The position numbers were made by a program, and so were the translations under genes. The notes under the pieces are model-generated. The model saw only the letters and a list, made by a program, of their open reading frames with translations. It did no database searches and was not told the origin of the DNA. Below, one piece after another: positions 44,397-51,855 of a DNA stretch of 51,855 nucleotides. The DNA comes from Gelidibacter pelagius (lineage in GTDB: Bacteria; Bacteroidota; Bacteroidia; Flavobacteriales; Flavobacteriaceae). Position 1 is the stretch's first letter. Each line of letters starts with the position of its first letter. The DNA lies in assembly GCF_017581925.1 (NCBI RefSeq), contig NZ_JAGEVG010000026.1, forward strand, positions 1 through 51,855, given 5' to 3'.

Positions 44397-45128
44397 ATGG
44401 AACATTTAGAGTTATTTTTTAAATCGATATTTGTAGACAACATGGTTTTTGCATACTTCTTGGGTATGTGTTCTTACTTGGCGGTGTCTAAAAAAGTAGC
44501 GACTGCCGTTGGACTTGGTGCAGCGGTAATATTTGTATTGGCAATTACGGTGCCTTTAAACTGGTTGTTGGATCAGTACCTACTACAAGAAGGCGCTTTG
44601 AGTTGGTTGGGGCCAGAATATGCTGATTATGACTTAAGCTTCTTATCCTTTATTATGTTTATTGCGACCATCGCAACAATGGTGCAACTCGTTGAAATTA
44701 TTGTAGAGAAGTTTTCACCGGGATTGTATAATTCATTAGGTATCTTTTTACCATTGATTGCTGTAAACTGTGCAATTTTGGGAGGTTCGTTATTTATGCA
44801 ATCTCGTGAAATTGAAACTTTAGGTTTAGCACTTAATTACGGAATAGGCTCAGGAATAGGTTGGTTTTTAGCTATTATTGCCATTGCTGCCATTAGAGAA
44901 AAAATAAGATATAGTAATGTACCTGCACCGCTGAGAGGTTTAGGGATTACATTTATAATTACAGGTTTAATGGCAATTGGCTTTATGAGTTTTGGTGGTA
45001 TGCTTACTGGGGGTGATGAAGTGGCAGAGGATAATGTACAAACCGTAGATGGCATGGTTACAGCCCAAAAGGAACATAAGATTACTGATCTTGTGATAGA
45101 AGAAATAAACGATACGGATAATAAATAA
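44397..45128 (+). CDS. nqrE: Na+-translocating NADH:quinone oxidoreductase subunit E
   Basis: The 243-residue membrane subunit is related to NqrD. C25 (GMCSYLAV) and C125 (VNCAILGG) are the expected ligands of the shared 2Fe-2S cluster. The core ends near residue 203 at SFGGMLTGG. About 40 further residues, rich in Asp/Glu (DEVAEDNVQTVDGM to the end), form a hydrophilic tail that enterobacterial and Vibrio NqrE (about 198 residues) lack. The start follows a heptanucleotide array. Confidence 0.95.
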   Translation: MEHLELFFKSIFVDNMVFAYFLGMCSYLAVSKKVATAVGLGAAVIFVLAITVPLNWLLDQYLLQEGALSWLGPEYADYDLSFLSFIMFIATIATMVQLVEIIVEKFSPGLYNSLGIFLPLIAVNCAILGGSLFMQSREIETLGLALNYGIGSGIGWFLAIIAIAAIREKIRYSNVPAPLRGLGITFIITGLMAIGFMSFGGMLTGGDEVAEDNVQTVDGMVTAQKEHKITDLVIEEINDTDNK

Positions 45129-45136
45129 TTAAGATT

Positions 45137-46444
45137 ATGATATTAGCAGCAAGCACATTAGGAACAGTCATTGCTACGGTTGTCGCGTTTTTAGTGGTTA
45201 CCTTATTATTGGTAACACTTTTACTTGTAGTGAAGCAAAAACTGTCTCCATCAGGTCCGGTAACGCTCACCATTAATGGTGAACGAAAGATAGAAGTAAG
45301 TTCAGGAAGCACCTTGTTAAATACGTTATCAGCTCAGAAAATATTCTTACCATCCGCTTGTGGTGGTGGTGGAACGTGTATTCAGTGTGAGTGCCACGTG
45401 CTTTCAGGCGGAGGCGAAGCCTTACCTACCGAGACACCTCACTTCAGTAGAAGAGAGATTCAAGAAGGCATACGCTTATCTTGTCAGGTAAGGGTAAAAC
45501 AGGATATGGAAATTACCATTCCTGAAGAAATATTTGGTGTCAAGAAATGGGAAGCTACAGTTGTTAGAAATTATAACGTGGCGTCATTTATTAAGGAGTT
45601 TGTTGTTGAAGTTCCAGAAGATATGGGCTATAAGGCCGGTGGTTATATTCAAATTGAAATTCCAGAGTGTGAAATTAAGTTTGAGGATATGGATATCACT
45701 GCGCATCCGGAAGAGCATGAAACACCAGATAAATTTCAGGCAGAATGGGACAAATTTAAGCTTTGGCCTTTAGTGATGAAAAATGACGAAATTGTAGAGC
45801 GTGCTTATTCCATGGCTTCTTATCCTGCAGAAGGACGAGAAATTATGCTGAACGTTCGTATTGCAACACCGCCATTTGATCGTGCTAAAAACGGTTGGAT
45901 GGATGTCAATCCAGGTATTGCATCATCTTATATATTTGCTCAGAAACCTGGTGATAAAGTTATTATTTCTGGACCTTTCGGAGAATTCTTCATCAATGAG
46001 TCGGACAGTGAAATGTTGTATGTTGGAGGTGGAGCTGGAATGGCGCCAATGCGTTCTCACTTGTATCAACTCTTCAAAACTTTAAAAACAGGCCGTAAAG
46101 TATCATATTGGTATGGTGGTCGTTCTAAGCGTGAATTATTCTATATTGAACACTTCCGTGCTTTAGAGCGTGATTTCCCTAACTTTAAGTTCTATATGGC
46201 ATTATCAGAACCAATGGAAGAGGATAATTGGAAAGTAAAGGAAAATATTGACGCTCCAGGAGATGGTTTCGTCGGATTTATCCATAATTGTGTGATTGAT
46301 CACTATTTGAATCATCATGACGCTCCAGAAGATATCGAATTGTATTTCTGTGGTCCACCATTGATGAACCAAGCGGTTCAAAAGATGGGCGAGGATTTCG
46401 GAATTCCTGATGAGAGTATCAGATTTGACGACTTTGGCGGATAA
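45137..46444 (+). CDS. nqrF: Na+-translocating NADH:quinone oxidoreductase subunit F
   Basis: The 435-residue subunit is where NADH enters the complex. One N-terminal helix (about 4-32) anchors it. A plant-type ferredoxin domain follows, with cluster ligands C75, C81, C84 and C116 (ACGGGGTCIQC ... LSCQV). A ferredoxin-reductase-like FAD/NADH part has RAYSMASYP for FAD and VGGGAGMAPMRSH for NADH. The C-terminus IRFDDFGG is typical of the family. It lies 8 bases after nqrE and closes the operon. Confidence 0.97.
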   Translation: MILAASTLGTVIATVVAFLVVTLLLVTLLLVVKQKLSPSGPVTLTINGERKIEVSSGSTLLNTLSAQKIFLPSACGGGGTCIQCECHVLSGGGEALPTETPHFSRREIQEGIRLSCQVRVKQDMEITIPEEIFGVKKWEATVVRNYNVASFIKEFVVEVPEDMGYKAGGYIQIEIPECEIKFEDMDITAHPEEHETPDKFQAEWDKFKLWPLVMKNDEIVERAYSMASYPAEGREIMLNVRIATPPFDRAKNGWMDVNPGIASSYIFAQKPGDKVIISGPFGEFFINESDSEMLYVGGGAGMAPMRSHLYQLFKTLKTGRKVSYWYGGRSKRELFYIEHFRALERDFPNFKFYMALSEPMEEDNWKVKENIDAPGDGFVGFIHNCVIDHYLNHHDAPEDIELYFCGPPLMNQAVQKMGEDFGIPDESIRFDDFGG

Positions 46445-46507
46445 CCAATCCCTGAGAAATCAGGAATCTTAAATCGTAAAATAAATTTCTGCCCCGGTAG
46501 AAAACTA

Positions 46508-46538
46508 AAAACCCAGTACTTTTGTATTGGGTTTTTTT
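46508..46538 (+). terminator. Terminator of the nqr operon
   Basis: AAAACCCAGTAC-TTTT-GTATTGGGTTTT followed by a T-run lies 64 bases after the nqrF stop codon. It may also limit the convergent yggS transcript. Confidence 0.85.
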
Positions 46539-46624
46539 CGTTCTAAAAACATTTATATAAATTCATTCCAACTTTTGATTCTTTATTCTAAAAGCGAAGC
46601 GGTCTTGGTTCTAAATTATAAAAC

Positions 46625-47347
46625 CTATTTACCTTCATTCCAGTAATAACTATCCGGATGTTCACGTTTCCCAAATACAGCGGTGCCAACCCTGACCATC
46701 GTTGCACCTTCTTCAATGGCAATTTCCAAGTCTCCACTCATTCCCATCGATAATTCATTCACGGAAATATCTTTATCAAGGAGTTGTTTTTGTATGTTTT
46801 TTAATAGTTTGAAGCACTTCCGAACCTGCTCATCTTCTGCAGAAAATAGACCAATCGTCATCAGTCCTTTGATGTTGATCCGGTCAAACTGCTGGACTTC
46901 CAAAGCGAATTTCACGGCATTTTCAGGAACCATTCCAAATTTGCTATCTTCATAAGACGTATTGAATTGTAAATAGGCATCCATCGTTCTATCTTCATAT
47001 TCCAACCTGTTTTGTAATTTCTCTGCCAATCTGAGCCGATCTAAGGACTGAATACAGTCGACATCATATCTTATCAATTCCTTGACTTTATTGGTTTGGA
47101 GATGGCCTATAAAGTGTTTTTGGTGGACGAAGGGCTTTAGGCTTTCATACTTTTCTTTAATCTCTTGAATCTTGTTTTCACCAATTAAGGTTTGATGTTT
47201 GCTAAAAGCAATTTTAATATTTTCTGCTGAGACGGTTTTTGTGGCCAATAGCAATTTTACGTCATCAGGATTTCGGTTGGCGTTTTTACAAGCGTTTTCA
47301 ATTCTACCAAGGATAGTTGCGATATTGTTCTGAATCGTGGTTTCCAT
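46625..47347 (-). CDS. yggS: YggS/PROSC-family pyridoxal-phosphate homeostasis protein
   Basis: The product is 240 residues from the ATG at 47347; longer frames to 47371 would overlap the AAA+ gene and are not conserved. It is a single-domain PLP-binding barrel (alanine racemase N-terminal type) with the PLP lysine K37 in LLATKTV. IGENKIQEIKEKY, HFIGHLQTNKVKEL, LMTIGLFSAED, LSMGMSGDLEIAIEEGATMVRVG and the final FGKR are the family signatures. It keeps free PLP low and has no known catalytic role. Only one base separates its ATG from the stop codon of the upstream AAA+ gene, so the two are translationally coupled. Confidence 0.95.
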   Translation of the reverse strand: METTIQNNIATILGRIENACKNANRNPDDVKLLLATKTVSAENIKIAFSKHQTLIGENKIQEIKEKYESLKPFVHQKHFIGHLQTNKVKELIRYDVDCIQSLDRLRLAEKLQNRLEYEDRTMDAYLQFNTSYEDSKFGMVPENAVKFALEVQQFDRINIKGLMTIGLFSAEDEQVRKCFKLLKNIQKQLLDKDISVNELSMGMSGDLEIAIEEGATMVRVGTAVFGKREHPDSYYWNEGK

Positions 47348-47348
47348 A

Positions 47349-48395
47349 TTAAAATGCATTACTTTCAACATAAACCCAGACTTCTACACCAGCGTCGGTG
47401 GTTGCCAAAATTCTGTTGGAATTTGGAGCTGCCATTTTATCTGTCTCTACAAGTTCTTCACCAGTGATTTCAAACACCATTCCTTTTAATGTATCGCTCT
47501 TTTCTTTAGATTTTATGGCAATTTGAGGCGTGGTTGTATGACTATGCTCAGTCATAGAAACATCATTAATTGTTGAATCTTTTAATGTATATCCAGATAA
47601 AGCGCCATCTATTCCTTCGAGCTTTCTGCCATAATGTTGAATCTGTAAATCTGGCGACCTTAATGTGTCATAAGAAAATAACAAGTGTTTTTTCTGCTTT
47701 TCAAATCGGATGACATTGGCTTTAATTTGTTGGTGGATGCTATCTTTTGCCTCTGCGTAAGATATGCCGTAGCTTCTTTTTATGGTATTGAGATTTTTAG
47801 GAAAACCTGATAATATACTATCGTAATATTTGTTGAGATCTTCTTTAGTAGGTAATGTGTACCCTAATCTGATCTGAAACCGTCTTAATAAGGCAGTATC
47901 GATAATTCCTAAATGGTTCGTAGCACAAATCAATAAGGCGTTATCTGGCAAATTATCTATGAGCTGAAGTAGGGTATTCACCAAACGCTTCATTTCCCCA
48001 GAATCTTTTTCATCATAATCTCTTAGTTTACCGATAAAATCGAATTCATCTATAAATAAAATTGCATCATCATTCGATGCTTTTTTGAAGAGCTCAGATA
48101 AATTTTTTGCTGTTTCTCCTAATTTTGACGATACAAATCCGCTTAAATTAATGGCAATCACCTTTTTGTTTAAGGCCTGTCCTATGGCGTAGGCAGTAGC
48201 AGTTTTTCCACATCCGGTATGGCCATATAGTAAGATTTTATTGTCAACAGGAATATTCAGGCTGTTGAGCGCATTGATATAGGTGAATTCTTCCAATAAC
48301 TGATTGATGCGCGCCCTGATGTCTTCATTGAGATGAAGCTGGTCAAGTGGGATGACCTTGTGTTTTGGGTTCAAATAGGTGCTGTGATGTGCCAT
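47349..48395 (-). CDS. AAA+ ATPase fused to a degenerate gamma-glutamylcyclotransferase (AIG2-like) domain
   Basis: The 348-residue protein has two parts. Residues about 15-200 are a small AAA+ ATPase with Walker A GHTGCGKT (58-65), Walker B ILFIDEFDF (112-120), sensor-1 ATN (158-160) and arginine-finger candidates R171/R172. Residues about 238-348 resemble a GGCT/AIG2-like domain: LLFSYDTLRSPDLQ corresponds to the usual LFxYGTLxxPxVQ. YGRKLEGIDGALSGY follows, then GMVFEITGEELVETDK and VEVWVYV. The glycine of the YGTL loop is Asp (D243), and the usual Tyr-Glu after AAAD is Met-Ala (321-322), so GGCT catalysis is unlikely. No signal peptide is present, so the protein is cytosolic. It is the first gene of a two-gene unit with yggS. 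The ATPase part is certain. The second domain is recognised from memory of the family and should be confirmed. Confidence 0.85.
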   Translation of the reverse strand: MAHHSTYLNPKHKVIPLDQLHLNEDIRARINQLLEEFTYINALNSLNIPVDNKILLYGHTGCGKTATAYAIGQALNKKVIAINLSGFVSSKLGETAKNLSELFKKASNDDAILFIDEFDFIGKLRDYDEKDSGEMKRLVNTLLQLIDNLPDNALLICATNHLGIIDTALLRRFQIRLGYTLPTKEDLNKYYDSILSGFPKNLNTIKRSYGISYAEAKDSIHQQIKANVIRFEKQKKHLLFSYDTLRSPDLQIQHYGRKLEGIDGALSGYTLKDSTINDVSMTEHSHTTTPQIAIKSKEKSDTLKGMVFEITGEELVETDKMAAPNSNRILATTDAGVEVWVYVESNAF

Positions 48396-48830
48396 AGGAT
48401 AGATCTTCTGAGGATTATAATTTCTGTTTTAAGTGAACAAATGGGATTAATAGCGCCAAATAATAAAACCATATATGCATTTTATTCCCACCAGCGGTTT
48501 AATACCATAGGTTCTTGATTAAAACGCTCAAATTTACTCAAATAGCACGACTTTCCTTATTGAAAACTCTTGCATTTTACATCTATTCAGTCGGACTTCA
48601 TATCATGTCGATATAATGAGATGTTTAAAATGGTTCATTACAATTGGCCTTTATGGCACACTCCATCTTAGCAGATCTAGAGTCGTTTATATCAAAAATT
48701 TAGTTCCATATACTCTATGAACTACAAGGGGGCTTGACATAAATACACAAAATTTTTCCAAATATGGGGTAACAAATTTGAGGCAGTCTTTATATAAGTG
48801 TAAGTAACATAATTAAAAACACTTTTTAAG
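48396..48830. other. Spacer between the AAA+ gene and the OmpA-family gene
   Basis: This 435-base divergent spacer holds a shortened copy of the dispersed hairpin element at 48481-48524. The rest is AT-rich and should contain both promoters. TTGACA at 48734 is noted, but no TAnnTTTG is correctly spaced from it. No gene is seen. Confidence 0.6.
48481..48524 (+). repeat. Dispersed hairpin element, internally deleted copy
   Basis: Only the ends remain: CCCACCAGCGGTTTAATACC joined directly to ATAGGTTCTTGATTAAAACG. Orientation matches the other copies, and the deleted part corresponds to both hairpins. Confidence 0.7.
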
Positions 48831-50606
48831 ATGAAGAATTTAATAAAATTATTAGGAATGTTAGTTGTGTTTGCGAGCACATTCTCAACTATGGCCCAAG
48901 AAGAGCCTTTAGATCGAAATTATTTTCAGCTGAGCCCAAGAGTTGGTTATGATTTTCCTACTTATAACAACAATACGCCCCATATAGATTATAAAGGCGG
49001 GATGGACTTAGGTCTATCTTTAGATTATTACTGGAATTGGTTTGGAGTAGGTGCAGATGTGGACTACATAAAAAACAAACCGAAAAGCACCTATCCAACT
49101 GCTGATCTTTATGAAGCCGATTGGATGACACCGATCGATTCCTTTGATTTAACTGAAGATAAGATTACACGTTTTTTCTATGGAATTGGTCCAAACTTCC
49201 AATTTAGAAATAAAATGGGAACGTTTACAGCTGAGCTTAATACGCGTTTTGGACTCGCTTCAATAAAAGGAGGTCGGACCTATCTGGAAGGCAGTTCAGC
49301 CACTCCCAATACCTATCCATTAAATTTCCACGCAGGCTATGACGATTCACAAGTGCTCACGGCTAAGGGACAGTTACGCTTTACCTATCTCTTGAATAAA
49401 AATTGGGGCATCAATGCCGGAGCCTACTATATGAGGCACTTCAATGTTGAAGAATTGAGTGAATCTGGAGTATCGGCAATGTACCAGCCTTTTACCTCTT
49501 ACTCGGAAAATGTTGACAGGCCAATGATTTTGTTGGATGGAGAACCAACGTTCCGTGAAGAGCCATGCGATTGTGATATATCTTCAGTGGGATTATTTGC
49601 TGGCATCACCTATAAGTTCACAAAAAGCAAAAAAGAAAATACCTGTCCTGTTTGTGAAGAAGATCATTTTCCACATTGCTGTGCAACTTGCGGGTGTGGT
49701 GTGACCGTGACGGCTAAAGACAAGTTTACGGGAGAAATACTTCCAGATACTGACGTTGTTCTAACCGATCTTAACGGAAACATTGTACAAAGTGGAACGA
49801 CAAACTCCTATGGTGTCGTGGTTTTTAATGAGGTGGTTGAAGGTGACTATATCATTAAAGGTAAACTCTATAATGTCAGTTTAGAAGAAGAGAGCATCAC
49901 AAAAGATGAGTTCAAAAACTGTCAGAAGGAAAGCTCAGGAATTCAAAAAGTTATTCTTTATGGTGATAAAAACTTTATACTAAAAGGAAATGTAGTCGAG
50001 TGTAATAGTGATGAAGGCATACAGAGTGTTGATATTTTGCTTAAAGACAACATCAACCCAGGAGAGAAGCACACCTTGTCCGATGTTGACGGCAATTTTA
50101 TGTTCCATCTCAAACAAGCTTCCAATTACACATTAAACGGTAAAAAGCAAGGTTACTATTCTAATGATGTCGAGATTTTAACAAGCTCATATAATAGAGA
50201 TAACACTCTGTTTATAGATTTTGAAATGTGTGTGGATCCTTGTGGAAAAGCAATAAAGTTAGACAATATTAATTTTAATTTGGACAAAGCTGACATCTTG
50301 CCTGAAGCCATTGCAGATCTCCAACGCATAGTAAAACTCATGCAGGATAATCCAAATATTCAAGTAGAAATGTCATCTCATACCGACAGCCAAGGTTCGG
50401 ATGAGTATAACAGAAAACTATCACAACGTCGTGCAGATGCAACCGTTGACTATATCGTCAATCAAGGGATTTCTAAAAGTCGCTTAATTGCAAGAGGTGC
50501 AGGTGAAAGTGAACTCAAGAATACCAAGTGTGGCAATAATGTCCCGTGTTCAGATGATGAGCATCGCATCAACCGCAGAACAGAATTTAAAGTCGTATGC
50601 TTTTAA
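48831..50606 (+). CDS. OmpA-family outer-membrane protein with cysteine-rich linker
   Basis: The 591-residue protein has a signal peptide (1-22) and an outer-membrane beta-barrel of about 30-265. A short cysteine cluster follows (C272, C275, C283, C284, C287, C289), then two beta-sandwich repeats of the carboxypeptidase-regulatory/CNA-B kind (about 290-365 and 380-465). A C-terminal OmpA peptidoglycan-binding domain lies at about 475-591 (NFNLDKADILPEA, SSHTDSQGSDEYN and INRRTEFKV). It would tie the outer membrane to the cell wall. The cysteine cluster is unusual for a periplasmic linker and could bind metal or form disulfides. The function of the barrel is unknown. Confidence 0.88.
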   Translation: MKNLIKLLGMLVVFASTFSTMAQEEPLDRNYFQLSPRVGYDFPTYNNNTPHIDYKGGMDLGLSLDYYWNWFGVGADVDYIKNKPKSTYPTADLYEADWMTPIDSFDLTEDKITRFFYGIGPNFQFRNKMGTFTAELNTRFGLASIKGGRTYLEGSSATPNTYPLNFHAGYDDSQVLTAKGQLRFTYLLNKNWGINAGAYYMRHFNVEELSESGVSAMYQPFTSYSENVDRPMILLDGEPTFREEPCDCDISSVGLFAGITYKFTKSKKENTCPVCEEDHFPHCCATCGCGVTVTAKDKFTGEILPDTDVVLTDLNGNIVQSGTTNSYGVVVFNEVVEGDYIIKGKLYNVSLEEESITKDEFKNCQKESSGIQKVILYGDKNFILKGNVVECNSDEGIQSVDILLKDNINPGEKHTLSDVDGNFMFHLKQASNYTLNGKKQGYYSNDVEILTSSYNRDNTLFIDFEMCVDPCGKAIKLDNINFNLDKADILPEAIADLQRIVKLMQDNPNIQVEMSSHTDSQGSDEYNRKLSQRRADATVDYIVNQGISKSRLIARGAGESELKNTKCGNNVPCSDDEHRINRRTEFKVVCF

Positions 50607-50642
50607 TACCATTTGATTTAGTCTGCTATTAATCAATTACCC

Positions 50643-50680
50643 AATCAAGGCAGTCGTTAGTTGCTGCCTTGATTTATTTT
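50643..50680 (+). terminator. Terminator of the OmpA-family gene
   Basis: AATCAAGGCAG and CTGCCTTGATT pair around a 10-base loop and are followed by TATTTT, 37 bases past the stop codon. Confidence 0.8.
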
Positions 50681-50681
50681 C

Positions 50682-50797
50682 CAACAGTAGGTTTTAATAC
50701 CCCGAGGTTTGCCTCGATCGAAAAGACAATTCATTATTCATACCTCATGGGCTTGCCTGCCCGTGCCAGTCGGACGGGTTCTGAGGTTCTTGATTTC
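50682..50797 (+). repeat. Dispersed hairpin element, copy 3
   Basis: It begins AGTAGGTTTTAATACC, has a first stem CGAGG-TTTG-CCTCG, then CTCATGGGC pairing outwards with the TGAG of GTTCTGAG around the CCCGTGCCAGTCGGACGGG hairpin, and ends GGTTCTTGATTT. It lies just upstream of the last gene. Confidence 0.85.
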
Positions 50798-50809
50798 AAA
50801 ACGAAAAAC

Positions 50810-51733
50810 ATGAAAACAATATATAAAACAAACCAAACCCAAACACATAAGATGAGTTCTAACCTTTTAAAGCTGATGTTCTTAGTCTTTGTTTTCCTAC
50901 AATTTTCTTGTAGTAATGATGATTTATGCGAATACAACCAAATTCTGGATTGCCAAGACCTACAATTTAACATTGGCGATGCCTGCGATTCCAATGGCGA
51001 TGGTGATGCTGATGGCACTGTAAATGATGTGTGTGAGTGCATCCCAAAATACCCAATCATCAGCTCTTGTCCTGGATTTATACAAAATGGAGATTTTGAA
51101 ATTGTAACCGGAGATCCCAATGCTGTTGTAGATCAGGATATAGATTTGGCCACGCATTGGAAACCGTTATGGCAATCGGGTAGCCTTGCCGATTTGTTCA
51201 ACGACACAACAACTAATTACGGAGCCGGTTGTTTTGTAGGCCCGACACCAACGTCTGGCGTTTTTGCCGGCATGTGGATTGAAAACACAACCAATCCTGC
51301 AGGTAATGCCACCTATAGAGAAGGGATGTTTAATGAACTGACCACCTCAATACATCAAAATACAGGAGTATATAATTTGTCTTTTGATTACGCCAATATG
51401 AGCGAAAATTGCGCAAGTTCTCGAGATGTGAAGATTGGGATTTATGGGGTCTATCACCCGACTTCAGACCCTTTGCCAGCAAATCCAACAGGAATTGCCA
51501 CACCTTCCAACATCGATTTGTTTGGTGTTTCAAATACGGTGTTTTTAGGAGAAATAGTCGTTACGTCAAGTACAACAAATGCTTGGATGACTACAAGTAT
51601 TTCTATTGACACAAGCACATTGACATTTCCTGCTAATGGAATCAATCATATCATGGTGACAAACTCGCACCTTCCATTTGCCGATTATGGGAAAATGTTT
51701 TTAGGCTTTGATAATTTTTGTTTAATTAATTAG
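50810..51733 (+). CDS. Uncharacterised secreted lipoprotein
   Basis: The 307-residue product starts at the ATG at 50810. A frame extended upstream to 50669 only reads through the hairpin element and is rejected; an internal ATG at 50852 giving a more typical short signal is also possible. A lipoprotein signal ends LQFS-C. Next comes a short segment with GDACDSNGDGDADGTVNDVC, of the kind found repeated in other secreted Bacteroidota proteins. The remaining ~220 residues are a predicted beta-rich, jelly-roll-like domain (NGDFEIVTGDPN start, FDNFCLIN end) that resembles carbohydrate-binding modules, though no family is certain. The frame is complete and ends 122 bases before the window edge. Confidence 0.7.
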   Translation: MKTIYKTNQTQTHKMSSNLLKLMFLVFVFLQFSCSNDDLCEYNQILDCQDLQFNIGDACDSNGDGDADGTVNDVCECIPKYPIISSCPGFIQNGDFEIVTGDPNAVVDQDIDLATHWKPLWQSGSLADLFNDTTTNYGAGCFVGPTPTSGVFAGMWIENTTNPAGNATYREGMFNELTTSIHQNTGVYNLSFDYANMSENCASSRDVKIGIYGVYHPTSDPLPANPTGIATPSNIDLFGVSNTVFLGEIVVTSSTTNAWMTTSISIDTSTLTFPANGINHIMVTNSHLPFADYGKMFLGFDNFCLIN

Positions 51734-51855
51734 TTATCAAACCTTTCAGTCCCGATAGCTATCGCATGAGCGTCAACCTAATTTTTAAAAAAGAGCACTA
51801 ATTATATTTTAAAATACTGATTGTCAGAAGAGTATTTATCTTTACATAAATTAAT

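Noticed and set aside
48734-48739. TTGACA as an E. coli-type -35 box before the OmpA-family gene
   Set aside because: Bacteroidota primary sigma factors use a TTG/TAnnTTTG promoter and no suitable -7 element is spaced from it.
50669-50809. Upstream extension of the last lipoprotein gene
   Set aside because: The extension begins with a TTG and translates the dispersed hairpin element; a signal peptide would then be internal.
1-51855. tRNA, rRNA, tmRNA or riboswitch genes
   Set aside because: I looked through the spacers for the usual conserved stems and found none that I could support by eye; a covariance-model scan would be needed to exclude small ones.

Overview
The window is a 51.9 kb chromosomal segment from a member of the Bacteroidota, most likely a marine Flavobacteriaceae species. 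The case rests on several points seen in the sequence: a short Bacteroidota-type primary sigma factor (287 residues); a SusC/SusD pair; type IX secretion (T9SS) parts (a PorT/SprT-like barrel and a DUF5103 'plug' protein); exported proteins with type A and type B T9SS sorting domains; a TamA-like lipoprotein; and several upstream -7 elements of the TAnnTTTG type. A complete Na+-translocating NADH:quinone oxidoreductase operon next to ordinary respiratory and K+ genes fits a marine lifestyle (inference). No rRNA, tRNA, phage, transposase or CRISPR array was recognised.

Layout. Positions 1-6.5 kb carry rpe, rpoD, a small nuclease-like orphan and the proline biosynthesis set proC-proB...proA, all on the minus strand. 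From 6.7 to 13.3 kb lie pnp, rpsO, a soluble PAS histidine kinase (plus strand), accD and fbaA. From 13.4 to 19 kb is an envelope block: TamL-like barrel lipoprotein, a SpoU/TrmH RNA methyltransferase, a porT/sprT-like gene and ubiE/menG. trkA and trkH (K+ uptake) follow, then a 909-residue secreted protein with a PKD domain and a gliding-type C-terminus. A lone susC-susD pair (25.6-30.4 kb) is flanked by long non-coding stretches, one holding a possible relic of a WYL-domain regulator. From 31.3 to 40.1 kb are an aminotransferase, a fatty-acid desaturase, rsmG, a T9SS-secreted alpha/beta hydrolase, pruA, apaG and the plug protein. nqrABCDEF fills 40.3-46.4 kb. The end holds a yggS gene closely coupled to an unusual AAA+ ATPase, an OmpA-family protein with a cysteine cluster, and a lipoprotein.

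How the genes connect. proC/B/A make proline from glutamate, and pruA runs the last step of its breakdown. Nqr makes a sodium gradient, and TrkAH imports K+. PorT, plug and TamL are envelope-assembly parts, while three nearby gene products (two T9SS cargoes and SusC) are expected users of those systems.

The most interesting signals are: (1) an AAA+ ATPase whose last ~110 residues look like a gamma-glutamylcyclotransferase (AIG2-like) domain with its signature residues changed; (2) at least eight intergenic arrays of short tandem repeats that all share a 7-bp period although their unit sequences differ; (3) a dispersed hairpin element, always in the same orientation, whose stems keep pairing through compensatory changes; and (4) an AccD that has lost all four zinc-ribbon cysteines. 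Intergenic DNA here is unusually rich in small repeats and palindromes, while the genes themselves are mostly conserved housekeeping.
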